A stretch of DNA of 20,775 nt from IMG/VR virus record IMGVR_UViG_3300001460_000270, positions 1 to 20,775 of that record; one strand, given 5' to 3'. The stretch comes from a virus. Shown here in pieces: positions 5,513 to 12,245 of the stretch. Position numbers and translations under genes: made by a program. The first letter of the stretch is position 1; each line of letters begins with the position of its first letter. Under the pieces are notes generated by a model. It was not told where the DNA came from. It did no database searches and worked only from the letters and a program-made list of their open reading frames with translations.

Positions 5513-6097
5513 ATGAAAATGGTTAAAGTTGGGGGCAAAGAAGTCCCGTTTTTTGCAGCAGATGGCAAAGGGGGTAATGACCTCAAGAAAGCCATGTACG
5601 GCATGAAGATGAATAGGGCCGAATATGGTGCCAAGGTTGAGATGGGCCAAGGTGGTAAGATGTATGAGATGATGGGCGGAGGTGTCGTACAGCAATACGA
5701 TAAAGGCGGAGAAGTGGGAGACCCACCTAGAAAGTTTTTCGTGGCTTCTGGGTTTGACAATCGCGGTGACGACCCATCGGGTAAAGAGATTGCAGCAGTC
5801 TTCATGAGAACAGAAGATGGAGTAAAGCAAATCAATCCGAGAGACCTCATGGAAATCTTCCCTGACGCGGATAACATGATGCAGGCATATCGTATGGCTG
5901 GTATCGCTGTGGAGGGCGGTGACAAAGGTGTCACTTTCCCTGAGATGAACCAAGGCTCTTACAACAAATCGTTGATGGGAGAGTTTGGTGCCGAAGACAT
6001 GGACGGCCTCAGAGCTAAACTCAACATCGCTCCCGTTAAGTACGAGAGAGAAAGAGACCTCCCTAAGGTCGTTCCCGGTCTGCGAGGTGGAATGTAA
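5513..6097 (+). CDS. Gly/Met-rich phage protein (194 aa)
   Basis: The first half is unusually rich in Gly, Met and Lys, with repeated patterns such as YGMKMNRAEYGAKVEMGQGG and KMYEMMGGG followed by YDKGGEVG. The second half (about residues 70-194) is a more ordinary soluble domain containing DPSGKEIAAVFM, LMEIFPDADNMMQAYRMAGI and a basic C-terminus. Proteins with the KMY/GGK style of repeat are frequent in phages of Bacteroidota but have no assigned function known to me. The ATG at 5513 is preferred over the Met two codons later because it keeps the 4-nt distance to the promoter box. It converges on the secreted-protein gene with no spacer between the two stop codons. Confidence 0.75.
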   Translation: MKMVKVGGKEVPFFAADGKGGNDLKKAMYGMKMNRAEYGAKVEMGQGGKMYEMMGGGVVQQYDKGGEVGDPPRKFFVASGFDNRGDDPSGKEIAAVFMRTEDGVKQINPRDLMEIFPDADNMMQAYRMAGIAVEGGDKGVTFPEMNQGSYNKSLMGEFGAEDMDGLRAKLNIAPVKYERERDLPKVVPGLRGGM

Positions 6098-6589
6098 TCA
6101 GTTGAAGGAAACGAACTCGGTTCTATCCCGACCAATACGAAGAGGTCTAGTCGATACGATTAGGCTGCTTCTTTTTTCTGCGTATCCTGTATCTATGACT
6201 CCCTGAATGAAGTTTTCGTTCACGACGATATGTACTCCCTCTCCTACGTTGTTTCCATCCTCGTCTAAGCAAAGGATGGTGTAGATACCTTTCTCAAAAA
6301 GAGGTAAGGCTAATACGTCTGCTCCGTGGAATACGGTGTACGTTTCCAGCGAGGTACCCAAGTTCGGGTCTAGTACGTCTCCAAAGATTGAGTCTGGATT
6401 CATGCCCACGGCCCGGATTACGAGAACCTCGTGCGGTATTCCGTTCTGTGGTTTCATACTTAGTAGTAGGGGTGTGCTAAGTGCGTTCTCTTCTGTTGGT
6501 GCGTAAATACCATCGAGGATACTATTAAGGGATTGAGCGTTGCTTACGATTGCCAATGCGATTGCTAGGATAAAAAATAAATTCTTCAT
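6098..6589 (-). CDS. Secreted protein with signal peptide (163 aa)
   Basis: The N-terminus has a short basic start (MKN), a hydrophobic core of about 13 residues (LFFILAIALAIVS) and NAQ before the mature chain, which is a typical Bacteroidota Sec signal peptide cut near residue 18-19. The mature part is about 145 residues, rich in strands and turns (HEVLVIRAVG, ETYTVFHGADVLALPLF, GIYTILCLDEDGNNVGEGVHIVV), suggesting an immunoglobulin-like or other beta fold. It has one Cys, no lipobox and no C-terminal anchor. The gene lies alone on the opposite strand among structural genes and carries its own copy of the two-part motif. It may be an accessory gene acting at the host envelope, for example against superinfection; this is inference. 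Confidence 0.75.
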   Translation of the reverse strand: MKNLFFILAIALAIVSNAQSLNSILDGIYAPTEENALSTPLLLSMKPQNGIPHEVLVIRAVGMNPDSIFGDVLDPNLGTSLETYTVFHGADVLALPLFEKGIYTILCLDEDGNNVGEGVHIVVNENFIQGVIDTGYAEKRSSLIVSTRPLRIGRDRTEFVSFN

Positions 6590-6612
6590 AATGAATTGTG
6601 TTATGGGGTTCC

Positions 6613-6646
6613 CTTATACAACGCATTAAGATTCCGTATATTGTGC
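6613..6646 (-). promoter_or_regulatory. Two-part leftward motif (site E), shared with a rightward start
   Basis: On the minus strand: GCACAATA, 15 nt, CGTTGTATAAGG, about 24 nt before the secreted-protein ATG. On the plus strand the same bases read TATATTGT (6637-6644), a degraded TAnnTTTG placed 4 nt before the transglycosylase ATG at 6649. The two divergent genes may therefore share or compete for this element. Confidence 0.45.
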
Positions 6647-6648
6647 CC

Positions 6649-7200
6649 ATGCTTGTAAAACGCGGAAAAAAATTTCAAAGGGTCTCCAGAGTAAGCATGA
6701 GAGAGGGTGGTTTAGTAGACTGGCCTCCAAGCGGAGCGAAGTCTTTTGATTCTATTCTGGACAGACAGATATATAAGGAATCCACGGGAAACCCCTTGGC
6801 TGAGTCTCCAGCTGGTGCGAGAGGATTAGCTCAGATAATGCCCGGAACAGAGCAGTACCTAAAGGAGAAGGGAATGCTTCGAGAAGATTTCGACCCATTC
6901 AACCCTGAGCACTCGAAAGAAGCGCAACAGGTTTATATGAATAGTCTAATGAACAGGAGCTGGAATAAAGGCTCTGATGAGATTAAGATTGCTAAAGCAT
7001 TGGCAGCATATAACTATGGCCCTACAGCTACAGTTCGCGTGCTTAACAAAGCTAAAGAACAGGGCAAGGATATATATGAATCTCTTGACTGGATTGAAGA
7101 ATTACCCCTTGAGACTAGAGACTACATATCTAAGATACTTGGGTATAATGAAAATTTTGAAGACCAGTACGGAAGTTACAGACTAAGGTTTGATAGCTAG
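6649..7200 (+). CDS. Lytic transglycosylase (SLT-type)
   Basis: Starting at the ATG at 6649 gives 183 residues; the longer frame from 6598 would cross the shared promoter element. Residues about 36-140 are a lysozyme-like SLT domain: YKESTGNP with the likely catalytic Glu44, SPAGARGLAQIMPGT (53-67), and AAYNYGPTATV (119-129), the counterpart of the family's AYNAGP. Such enzymes cleave the MurNAc-GlcNAc bond of peptidoglycan with 1,6-anhydro product formation. The first 20 residues are basic, with no signal peptide, so it is either a virion-carried enzyme for DNA entry or a holin-dependent endolysin; the location near structural genes favours the former slightly. Its TAG stop shares bases with the stop of the opposing regulator gene. 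Confidence 0.85.
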   Translation: MLVKRGKKFQRVSRVSMREGGLVDWPPSGAKSFDSILDRQIYKESTGNPLAESPAGARGLAQIMPGTEQYLKEKGMLREDFDPFNPEHSKEAQQVYMNSLMNRSWNKGSDEIKIAKALAAYNYGPTATVRVLNKAKEQGKDIYESLDWIEELPLETRDYISKILGYNENFEDQYGSYRLRFDS

Positions 7201-7625
7201 GATAGTTTTATAGGTTCTCCCCCTTCTAGCTTTCTGTATATTCTTTGAACTAGAATTCTTCCCGACTGAGACAAACCAAGTCTATTCTTGTGATGACCTG
7301 CTTCGTGAAACATAGCGTTAACGAATGAGTCTATTCCCTTTCCGTGATGAATTACTTCTAGGTATCCCTTTTGTTGTAGAGGCATTACCGTTCTTTCATA
7401 CAGCTTACTCCTGCTCTTCTTCATTGCCTTGGCTAGGTGGTCAACGGTAAAGAACTCGTAGTCATAACAAAAGAGCATAGCCTCTATTTCAGCTGTACCT
7501 ATATCATAGTTAAGCCTGATGTCTCTCATAACCATAGATAGTTTCTTCAACTCATTCTTCTTTACATATCTCTTGTTCAGTTTGCTAAATTCCCTTCTCT
7601 TCCTAACCGGATGATGTCTACTCAT
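7197..7625 (-). CDS. Winged-helix (MarR-like) DNA-binding protein
   Basis: The 142-residue protein has a very basic N-terminal arm (MSRHHPVRKRREFSKLNKRY). A helical section (residues 43-54) precedes FTVDHLAKAMKKSRSKLYER followed by TVMPLQQKGYLE (59-90), which reads as helix-turn-helix with a recognition helix. Then come a wing (VIHHGKG to KNRLGL) and a closing helix, SQSGRILVQRIYRKLEG. This is the order of a MarR-type winged helix. It faces the structural gene at 7656 across a 30-bp gap holding both promoters, so control of its own and the late promoter is likely. The ligand and target are unknown. Confidence 0.75.
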   Translation of the reverse strand: MSRHHPVRKRREFSKLNKRYVKKNELKKLSMVMRDIRLNYDIGTAEIEAMLFCYDYEFFTVDHLAKAMKKSRSKLYERTVMPLQQKGYLEVIHHGKGIDSFVNAMFHEAGHHKNRLGLSQSGRILVQRIYRKLEGGEPIKLS

Positions 7626-7631
7626 TAGTAG

Positions 7632-7650
7632 TATATTTGTTTCAAATTTA
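7632..7650. promoter_or_regulatory. Back-to-back TAnnTTTG promoters in an inverted repeat
   Basis: TATATTTG (7632-7639, plus strand) is followed by TTT and CAAATTTA (7643-7650), which is TAAATTTG on the minus strand. Together they form a near-perfect palindrome. The plus box precedes the ATG at 7656 and the minus box precedes the ATG at 7625, each by about 16-17 nt. The two promoters overlap, so polymerase at one would block the other, and a dimeric regulator could bind the palindrome. Confidence 0.65.
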
Positions 7651-7655
7651 AGAAC

Positions 7656-8492
7656 ATGGCTACTCTTAGCGGAACTAGATTGAAAGATACATACACTGGG
7701 TTGCTTAAAACCAGTGATGCGGGTAACTTTACCGGAACACTAAAGGTTATTCAAGACGGCTCTGGAAATGAATCAGCTCTGTCTTTATCTACATCCACCG
7801 TAAAGGCAGCTGCTTTGCAGGTTAATACTATTACAGGGGGTAGTTCAAGTTCAAAGGCTTTAGTGTGGAATGACAGCACAAAAGCAATCGAGTATAGAAC
7901 CTTCCCATCTAACTCTACGGTTAGCACAACCGTTGGTGGAAGTGCTGCGCCTACCATAACCATCGAAGCCGCTGACGCATCAAGCACTACGATTACACTG
8001 GCTGCAACTGACGGCTTGAGTTACAGTCGAGCAAGCAACGTAATTACTATTGGGAGGGGTAATGAAACAATCAACCAGCTTAGTACAAGCACCACTCTCC
8101 TTGCCAGTAATTCTGGAAGCACGTATTACTTAAACTCTGTTAGTGGGTTTGTTATTACATTGCCTGCTGCGGCTCCCGGAGTTGTTTTTAAATTCATCAT
8201 TATTGGAGCGAATACTGGAAACATAAGTATTGTCACAGCAACAGGTGATTATGTTTATGGTAAGGCTGTTGTAACTTCTAACTCAGCTACTGGTCAATCT
8301 AGAGTGGGAACCGTGACCCAGAACAACTCTCGCAACGAAATAAATCTAGACCCTGATTCGACTAGTAGCGGTGGTCGTCAGGGCGATGTTGTCGATATTG
8401 TTGCTGTAGACTCTACTAACTGGTTAGTGACCGCTAATCTTACAACATCTAGCACTACAGTAGCTGCTGTATTAGTTATGCCTGCCCCATAA
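7656..8492 (+). CDS. Virion structural / appendage protein (278 aa)
   Basis: The protein begins MATLSGTRLKDTYTGLLKTS, a start seen in many marine phage structural proteins that continue with a repetitive Ser/Thr/Gly-rich beta domain, as here. The chain is almost free of Cys and Trp and is strand-rich throughout (TITIEAADASSTTITLAATD, then FVITLPAAAPGVVFKFIIIG with the later NISIVTATGDYVYGKAV). No enzymatic motif is present. A tail-fibre, head-fibre or decoration protein are all possible; I cannot choose between them. It is the first gene of the rightward series that leads to the terminase and is transcribed from the bidirectional element at 7632-7650. Confidence 0.65.
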   Translation: MATLSGTRLKDTYTGLLKTSDAGNFTGTLKVIQDGSGNESALSLSTSTVKAAALQVNTITGGSSSSKALVWNDSTKAIEYRTFPSNSTVSTTVGGSAAPTITIEAADASSTTITLAATDGLSYSRASNVITIGRGNETINQLSTSTTLLASNSGSTYYLNSVSGFVITLPAAAPGVVFKFIIIGANTGNISIVTATGDYVYGKAVVTSNSATGQSRVGTVTQNNSRNEINLDPDSTSSGGRQGDVVDIVAVDSTNWLVTANLTTSSTTVAAVLVMPAP

Positions 8493-8508
8493 TTCGTATC
8501 TTATTATC

Positions 8509-8793
8509 ATGGATGACATTTTAAAGAAGGCTATGTTTGAAGAGGTTGCTGATTTGCTTGCTCAGGTTGAACAGATAGCAGAGAAGTACAAGCACTCTGG
8601 TGAGTTGGTGTATAGTACAGCTTTTGGGTACTTAGAAGAAGAGGGCGAGGAAGCTAATAAATGGAGCTTGGCTTATGGTCACAATTGTAGAGACACGGAT
8701 GAGTTTGACGAGTTTGTTACACTTCAAGTTGAAGCGTTTCATCGTGGACGTGAAGAAGACGAAATTGATTTACCGGGTCTCTTTTTAAACTAA
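8509..8793 (+). CDS. Small acidic hypothetical protein (94 aa)
   Basis: A very acidic protein (many Glu and Asp; MDDILKKAMFEEVADLLAQV onward). The first 50 residues are helical with regular hydrophobic spacing. The C-terminal half has RDTDEFDEFVTLQVEAFHRG. No motif recognised. It lies 16 nt after the preceding structural gene in the same direction and 6 nt before the next, consistent with one transcript. Confidence 0.7.
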   Translation: MDDILKKAMFEEVADLLAQVEQIAEKYKHSGELVYSTAFGYLEEEGEEANKWSLAYGHNCRDTDEFDEFVTLQVEAFHRGREEDEIDLPGLFLN

Positions 8794-8799
8794 AGAGAT

Positions 8800-9036
8800 A
8801 TGAATGTAATTAGAAAGATTGTCATTGGGCCAAACCCCAAGGACGCTATGGCTTACTATGTAGGCATGAAGGCTGGTGGTGCTAAGGTAATCGCCATCAA
8901 AGAAGATGATGCTTCACTATATAAGTATAATGTAAGAAGGTATCATGTTTACCTAGAGGACGAAGATTCAACGTATATTTGGAAGACGGTTGAGAACCAA
9001 CCACTTTTAATTGAATACGATTGTAATTTTGAATGA
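8800..9036 (+). CDS. Small hypothetical protein (78 aa)
   Basis: The sequence MNVIRKIVIGPNPKDAMAYY is followed by VGMKAGGAKVIAIKEDDASL and an aromatic, strand-rich C-terminus (VRRYHVYLEDEDSTYIWKTV). The pattern suggests a compact alpha/beta fold. No family recognised. Its last bases overlap the start of the GroES-like gene by an ATGA junction (9033-9036), which suggests coupled translation and possibly a related role. Confidence 0.7.
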   Translation: MNVIRKIVIGPNPKDAMAYYVGMKAGGAKVIAIKEDDASLYKYNVRRYHVYLEDEDSTYIWKTVENQPLLIEYDCNFE

Positions 9037-9617
9037 AGACATTAAATCACTTCTTCGTTAAGGTTCCTAATAAATCAACAGGAACCCTAAAGCTTGGCGA
9101 TAAAGAAATCTTCTTAGATACTAGGTTCAACGAATTTGAACACAGAGTATGTTATGGGGAAATAATATCTGCCCCCTCTAAGCACAACACCGGAGCCAAG
9201 CCGGGAGACACTTTGTTCTTTCATCACCACGTAACTTCAGGTGCCTCCAATGTGATTGATGAATCAGAAGGAATCTATATGGCTATATATGACAATCAAA
9301 ACAAGAGGGGTAGTCACGCTATAGCTTATAGGGATTCGGAAGGAGATATTCATATGCTGGCTGACTGGGTCTTCTTAGAGCCCTTAGAAGAGGAAGCATC
9401 GGAGGACGTGACAGACAGCGGTATAATCTTATCCGTTATTAAAGAAACAAAGGATGAGGCTAGGGTTGTTACACCTAGTATAGACATGATTAAAGAGGGT
9501 GTAGTTAAAGGTGATGTTGTTGGCTTCTTAAAGGACAGAGATTACAAGATGAAACTTGACGATGGCTCGATAGTTTATCGTATGAAATCAGACGACATCC
9601 CATATGCGGTCAAGTAA
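9033..9617 (+). CDS. GroES-like co-chaperonin, apparently two modules
   Basis: Residues 108-194 align by eye over the full length of a GroES subunit: VFLEPLEEE, SGIIL (130-133), EARVV (142-146), GVVKGDVVGF (156-165) and the terminal MKSDDIPYAV, corresponding to GroES I-V-K-R, GGIVL, GEVLAVG, VKVGDIVIF and SESDILAIV. The first 107 residues repeat the pattern more loosely (FFVKV, KEIFL, YGEIISAP, AKPGDTLFF, HMLADWVF). The protein would cap a GroEL-type chaperonin to fold virion proteins, as T4 gp31 does. At 194 residues it is twice the normal length, like plant Cpn20. The mobile loops are hard to identify, so GroEL binding is unproven. Overlaps both neighbours. Confidence 0.7.
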   Translation: MKTLNHFFVKVPNKSTGTLKLGDKEIFLDTRFNEFEHRVCYGEIISAPSKHNTGAKPGDTLFFHHHVTSGASNVIDESEGIYMAIYDNQNKRGSHAIAYRDSEGDIHMLADWVFLEPLEEEASEDVTDSGIILSVIKETKDEARVVTPSIDMIKEGVVKGDVVGFLKDRDYKMKLDDGSIVYRMKSDDIPYAVK

Positions 9618-9894
9618 GTTCACTACCATTAACGCAGCCGAGAGACTTATGAGGTCTATGGAGATTGCAATAGATAACATGATTGATGAAGTTAAAAAAC
9701 CTGTTGACCCTGAGGCTGGAGGAAGTGCTAGGAAAGCTGAACTGCAAAGTATTAAACAGACGGCGGTGGACTGCAAGGAACTTTTGGTGGAACGGCAGCG
9801 GCTTGAACAGATGGTAAAAGACATGAGGTCTAACGGTAGCATCGAGCAACAGAAAGATTACTCAGGAGGATTCGCGGAAAAATTCAGTAAGTAG
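9604..9894 (+). CDS. Helical hypothetical protein (96 aa), possible small terminase
   Basis: A charged, almost wholly helical protein (MRSSKFTTINAAERLMRSME; later AELQSIKQTAVDCKELLVER) with coiled-coil-like spacing in residues 42-80 and a Gly-containing tail. It overlaps the GroES-like gene by 14 nt. Size, helicity and position two genes before the large terminase would fit a small terminase subunit, but no helix-turn-helix can be pointed out, so this is only a positional suggestion. It could equally be a scaffold-like or virion protein. Confidence 0.6.
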   Translation: MRSSKFTTINAAERLMRSMEIAIDNMIDEVKKPVDPEAGGSARKAELQSIKQTAVDCKELLVERQRLEQMVKDMRSNGSIEQQKDYSGGFAEKFSK

Positions 9895-9896
9895 AT

Positions 9897-10082
9897 ATGG
9901 CAAAGTTTATATGCAACGATTGCAGCCACGAGCAAGAGGGGCTCAACACATCCATCAAAATGTTGGACGGTAAGGTGAGGCACGACATAAGGTGTGATGA
10001 GTGTGGAGGATATATGGATTTAAAAGAACCCAAGTCAGGTATGCCTAGTTTCAAGGCTAACCGCTGGGGGCAAGTAATGTAA
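9897..10082 (+). CDS. Small zinc-ribbon protein (61 aa)
   Basis: Four cysteines form two knuckles: CNDC at residues 6-9 and CDEC at 33-36, a C-x2-C-x23-C-x2-C zinc ribbon. The rest is polar, with a basic C-terminal segment (FKANRWGQVM). Such ribbons in small phage proteins often bind DNA or other proteins; here, with the stop overlapping the terminase start by one base (TAATG), a packaging-related role is plausible but inferred. Confidence 0.75.
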   Translation: MAKFICNDCSHEQEGLNTSIKMLDGKVRHDIRCDECGGYMDLKEPKSGMPSFKANRWGQVM

Positions 10083-12196
10083 TGGACACCTTATTAAATC
10101 TAGATGAATATAAAGAGCCTGCTGTTAAGATATGTCCCAACGGTACAGTCGGAAGTATCGTCGAACTTGGCGGGCTTCTCATTTGCCTTCCCTCGATACC
10201 GAAGGACGGAATCAAAGGAGAGGGTCTGGAGGCAAGTTTGCAGATGTGGGAGAGAGTACCTATGCCAAAAGAACTGTCCCGTCTTAGAAGTATGGACGAG
10301 TGGGCAGAGGCCCCGAAGGAGTTTCGAGAGAAGTTTCATCCATATATCGAGGAAGAATTTAGAAGGCGTAGGGAGGGTCTTTGGTTTTACAATAAGGGTG
10401 AACCTACGTATATCACGGGGAGGCACTACATGCTCTTACAGTGGACGAAGATTGACATTGGATACCCATCGTATCTTGCGTTCCAACGTGACATCTTTCT
10501 CCACATGGCTGCGTGTGAATCTGACCCGCGTTGCATCGGTCAGCTTTATACTAAGTGTAGGCGTTCTGGCTACACTAATATCTGTAGCTCTGTTCTTCTT
10601 GATGAAGCTACTCAAGTTAAAGACAAGCTTCTCGGAATACAGAGCAAGACGGGTAAAGACGCGCAGGAAAATATCTTCATGAAGAAGGTGGTGTCTATGT
10701 TTAGGCACTATCCATTTTTCTTCAAACCTATTCAGGACGGTACTACAAATCCAAGAATGGAGCTAGCCTTTCGCGAGCCCTCGAAAAGGATTACAAAAAA
10801 CAACAAGACTTCTTTTGCTGGCGATGCATTGAATACAGTCCTCAACTGGAAGAACACTACGAACAATGCGTATGACGGAGAGAAGCTTCATATGTTGTAT
10901 ATGGACGAGGCAGGTAAATGGGAGAAGCCATCTGACATCCGTGAGGCTTGGAGAATAGAGAGGACCTGTTTGATTGTAGGCCGTCGTATAGTAGGCAAGG
11001 CATTAGTAGGGAGTACCGTGAACCCTATGGGTAAGGGTGGCTCTGAGTACAAACAGATATGGAGAGATTCAGACCCGCTTAAACGTAACGCTAACGGAAG
11101 GACAGTGTCAGGCCTGTATAGGTTGTTTATTCCTGCCTACGAATCGTTAGAGGGTTTCTTTGACCTTTATGGAAACCCAATCATCACTGACCCAAAGAAT
11201 GAGGTTAAAACATTAGAGGGGGACATGATGACCTTTGGCTCCAAGACATTCCTAAGAAACGAAAGGGATTCTCTTAAGAGTGATGCGAAAGAATTAAATG
11301 AGCTTATCCGTCAATTTCCATTTACACCGGACGAAGCATTCAGGGACAGTGTAGAGGGGAGCCTATTTAATATTGGTAAGATATACGAACAGATAGAGCA
11401 TAACGATTCTCTATACCCTAACCCAGTAGTCAAGGGTAATTTTCAATGGAGGGGAGGTGTCAAGGACACCCAAGTTGTTTTTAATCCTAACCCAGCCGGA
11501 AGGTGGTATGTATCATGGATGCCTGAAAGTTCTGAGCGAAGCGTGCTGACAAGAAACAAGGGTAAGATGATTCCCTCGAACCCAAGCAGGGGGTGTGGAG
11601 GGGTTGACTCTTATGACTTAGATGCTACTGTTGATGGAAGAGGCTCAAAGGGTGCTTGTCATATATACAACAAGTTTAACTTGGATGGGGCTAGCAATAT
11701 GTTTGTAGCTGAGTACGCGAGTAGACCACCGATGGCTAAGATATTCTATGAAGATGTATTGATGGCCGCTGTGTTTTATGGGTACCCGTTACTGATAGAG
11801 AACAACAAGTACGGTATCGTAAGGTACTTTGAATCAAGGGGTTATGACGGTTACGTAATGGATAGGCCGGCTCACCTAAAGTCTCCTAGCTCTTCGGTGA
11901 ATGTAAAAACGAAGGGTATCCCCTCAAATTCACAGGACGTTATACAGGCCCACGCCTCCGCAATAGAGGACTATATCCACAATCATGTTGGTCTAAATGA
12001 AGACGGTGAACCGGGAGCTATGTACTTTAATAGGACTCTAGAAGATTGGGTTGGATTCAAGATAGACAAGCGTACAAAGTATGACCTTTCGATAAGTGCT
12101 GGCTTAGCTTTACTGGCTGCTCAAAAAGTCAAGGCAGAAAAGAAAGAGGCTAAGTTCGATGAGAAGGTTTTCTTCAGAAGGTACAAGCTGAGTTAG
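10082..12196 (+). CDS. terL: Terminase large subunit
   Basis: A 704-residue protein with the layout of a phage packaging motor. The N-terminal part has WFYNKGEPTYITGRHYMLLQ (about 101-120), a block shared with terminases of crAss-like and other Bacteroidota phages. The ATPase has a Walker-A-like TKCRRSGYT at 157-165 (a degenerate P-loop, normal for this group), Walker B MLYMDE at 271-276 with catalytic E276, and a coupling motif VGSTVNP (309-315). The C-terminal RNase H-like nuclease has acidic residues D509 (GVDSYDLD), E573 (LIENN) and D668 (KYDLS). It drives ATP-dependent DNA packaging into the prohead at the portal and cuts the concatemer. Complete and of normal length. Starts at TAATG. 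Confidence 0.92.
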   Translation: MDTLLNLDEYKEPAVKICPNGTVGSIVELGGLLICLPSIPKDGIKGEGLEASLQMWERVPMPKELSRLRSMDEWAEAPKEFREKFHPYIEEEFRRRREGLWFYNKGEPTYITGRHYMLLQWTKIDIGYPSYLAFQRDIFLHMAACESDPRCIGQLYTKCRRSGYTNICSSVLLDEATQVKDKLLGIQSKTGKDAQENIFMKKVVSMFRHYPFFFKPIQDGTTNPRMELAFREPSKRITKNNKTSFAGDALNTVLNWKNTTNNAYDGEKLHMLYMDEAGKWEKPSDIREAWRIERTCLIVGRRIVGKALVGSTVNPMGKGGSEYKQIWRDSDPLKRNANGRTVSGLYRLFIPAYESLEGFFDLYGNPIITDPKNEVKTLEGDMMTFGSKTFLRNERDSLKSDAKELNELIRQFPFTPDEAFRDSVEGSLFNIGKIYEQIEHNDSLYPNPVVKGNFQWRGGVKDTQVVFNPNPAGRWYVSWMPESSERSVLTRNKGKMIPSNPSRGCGGVDSYDLDATVDGRGSKGACHIYNKFNLDGASNMFVAEYASRPPMAKIFYEDVLMAAVFYGYPLLIENNKYGIVRYFESRGYDGYVMDRPAHLKSPSSSVNVKTKGIPSNSQDVIQAHASAIEDYIHNHVGLNEDGEPGAMYFNRTLEDWVGFKIDKRTKYDLSISAGLALLAAQKVKAEKKEAKFDEKVFFRRYKLS

Positions 12197-12213
12197 GGGT
12201 CGCCGCATATTGT

Positions 12214-12221
12214 TATATTTG
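12214..12221 (+). promoter_or_regulatory. TAnnTTTG -7 element upstream of portal
   Basis: TATATTTG matches the consensus exactly, with the portal ATG 25 nt further on, giving a leader of about 20 nt. It shows that the portal can be transcribed separately from the terminase. Confidence 0.6.
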
Positions 12222-12245
12222 CACTTGAGGCCAACAAAATATTTC

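Noticed and set aside
5489-5953. Leftward frames of about 150 codons opposite the Gly/Met-rich gene
   Set aside because: They overlap the promoter and a better plus-strand gene with a proper start signal; composition is not protein-like.
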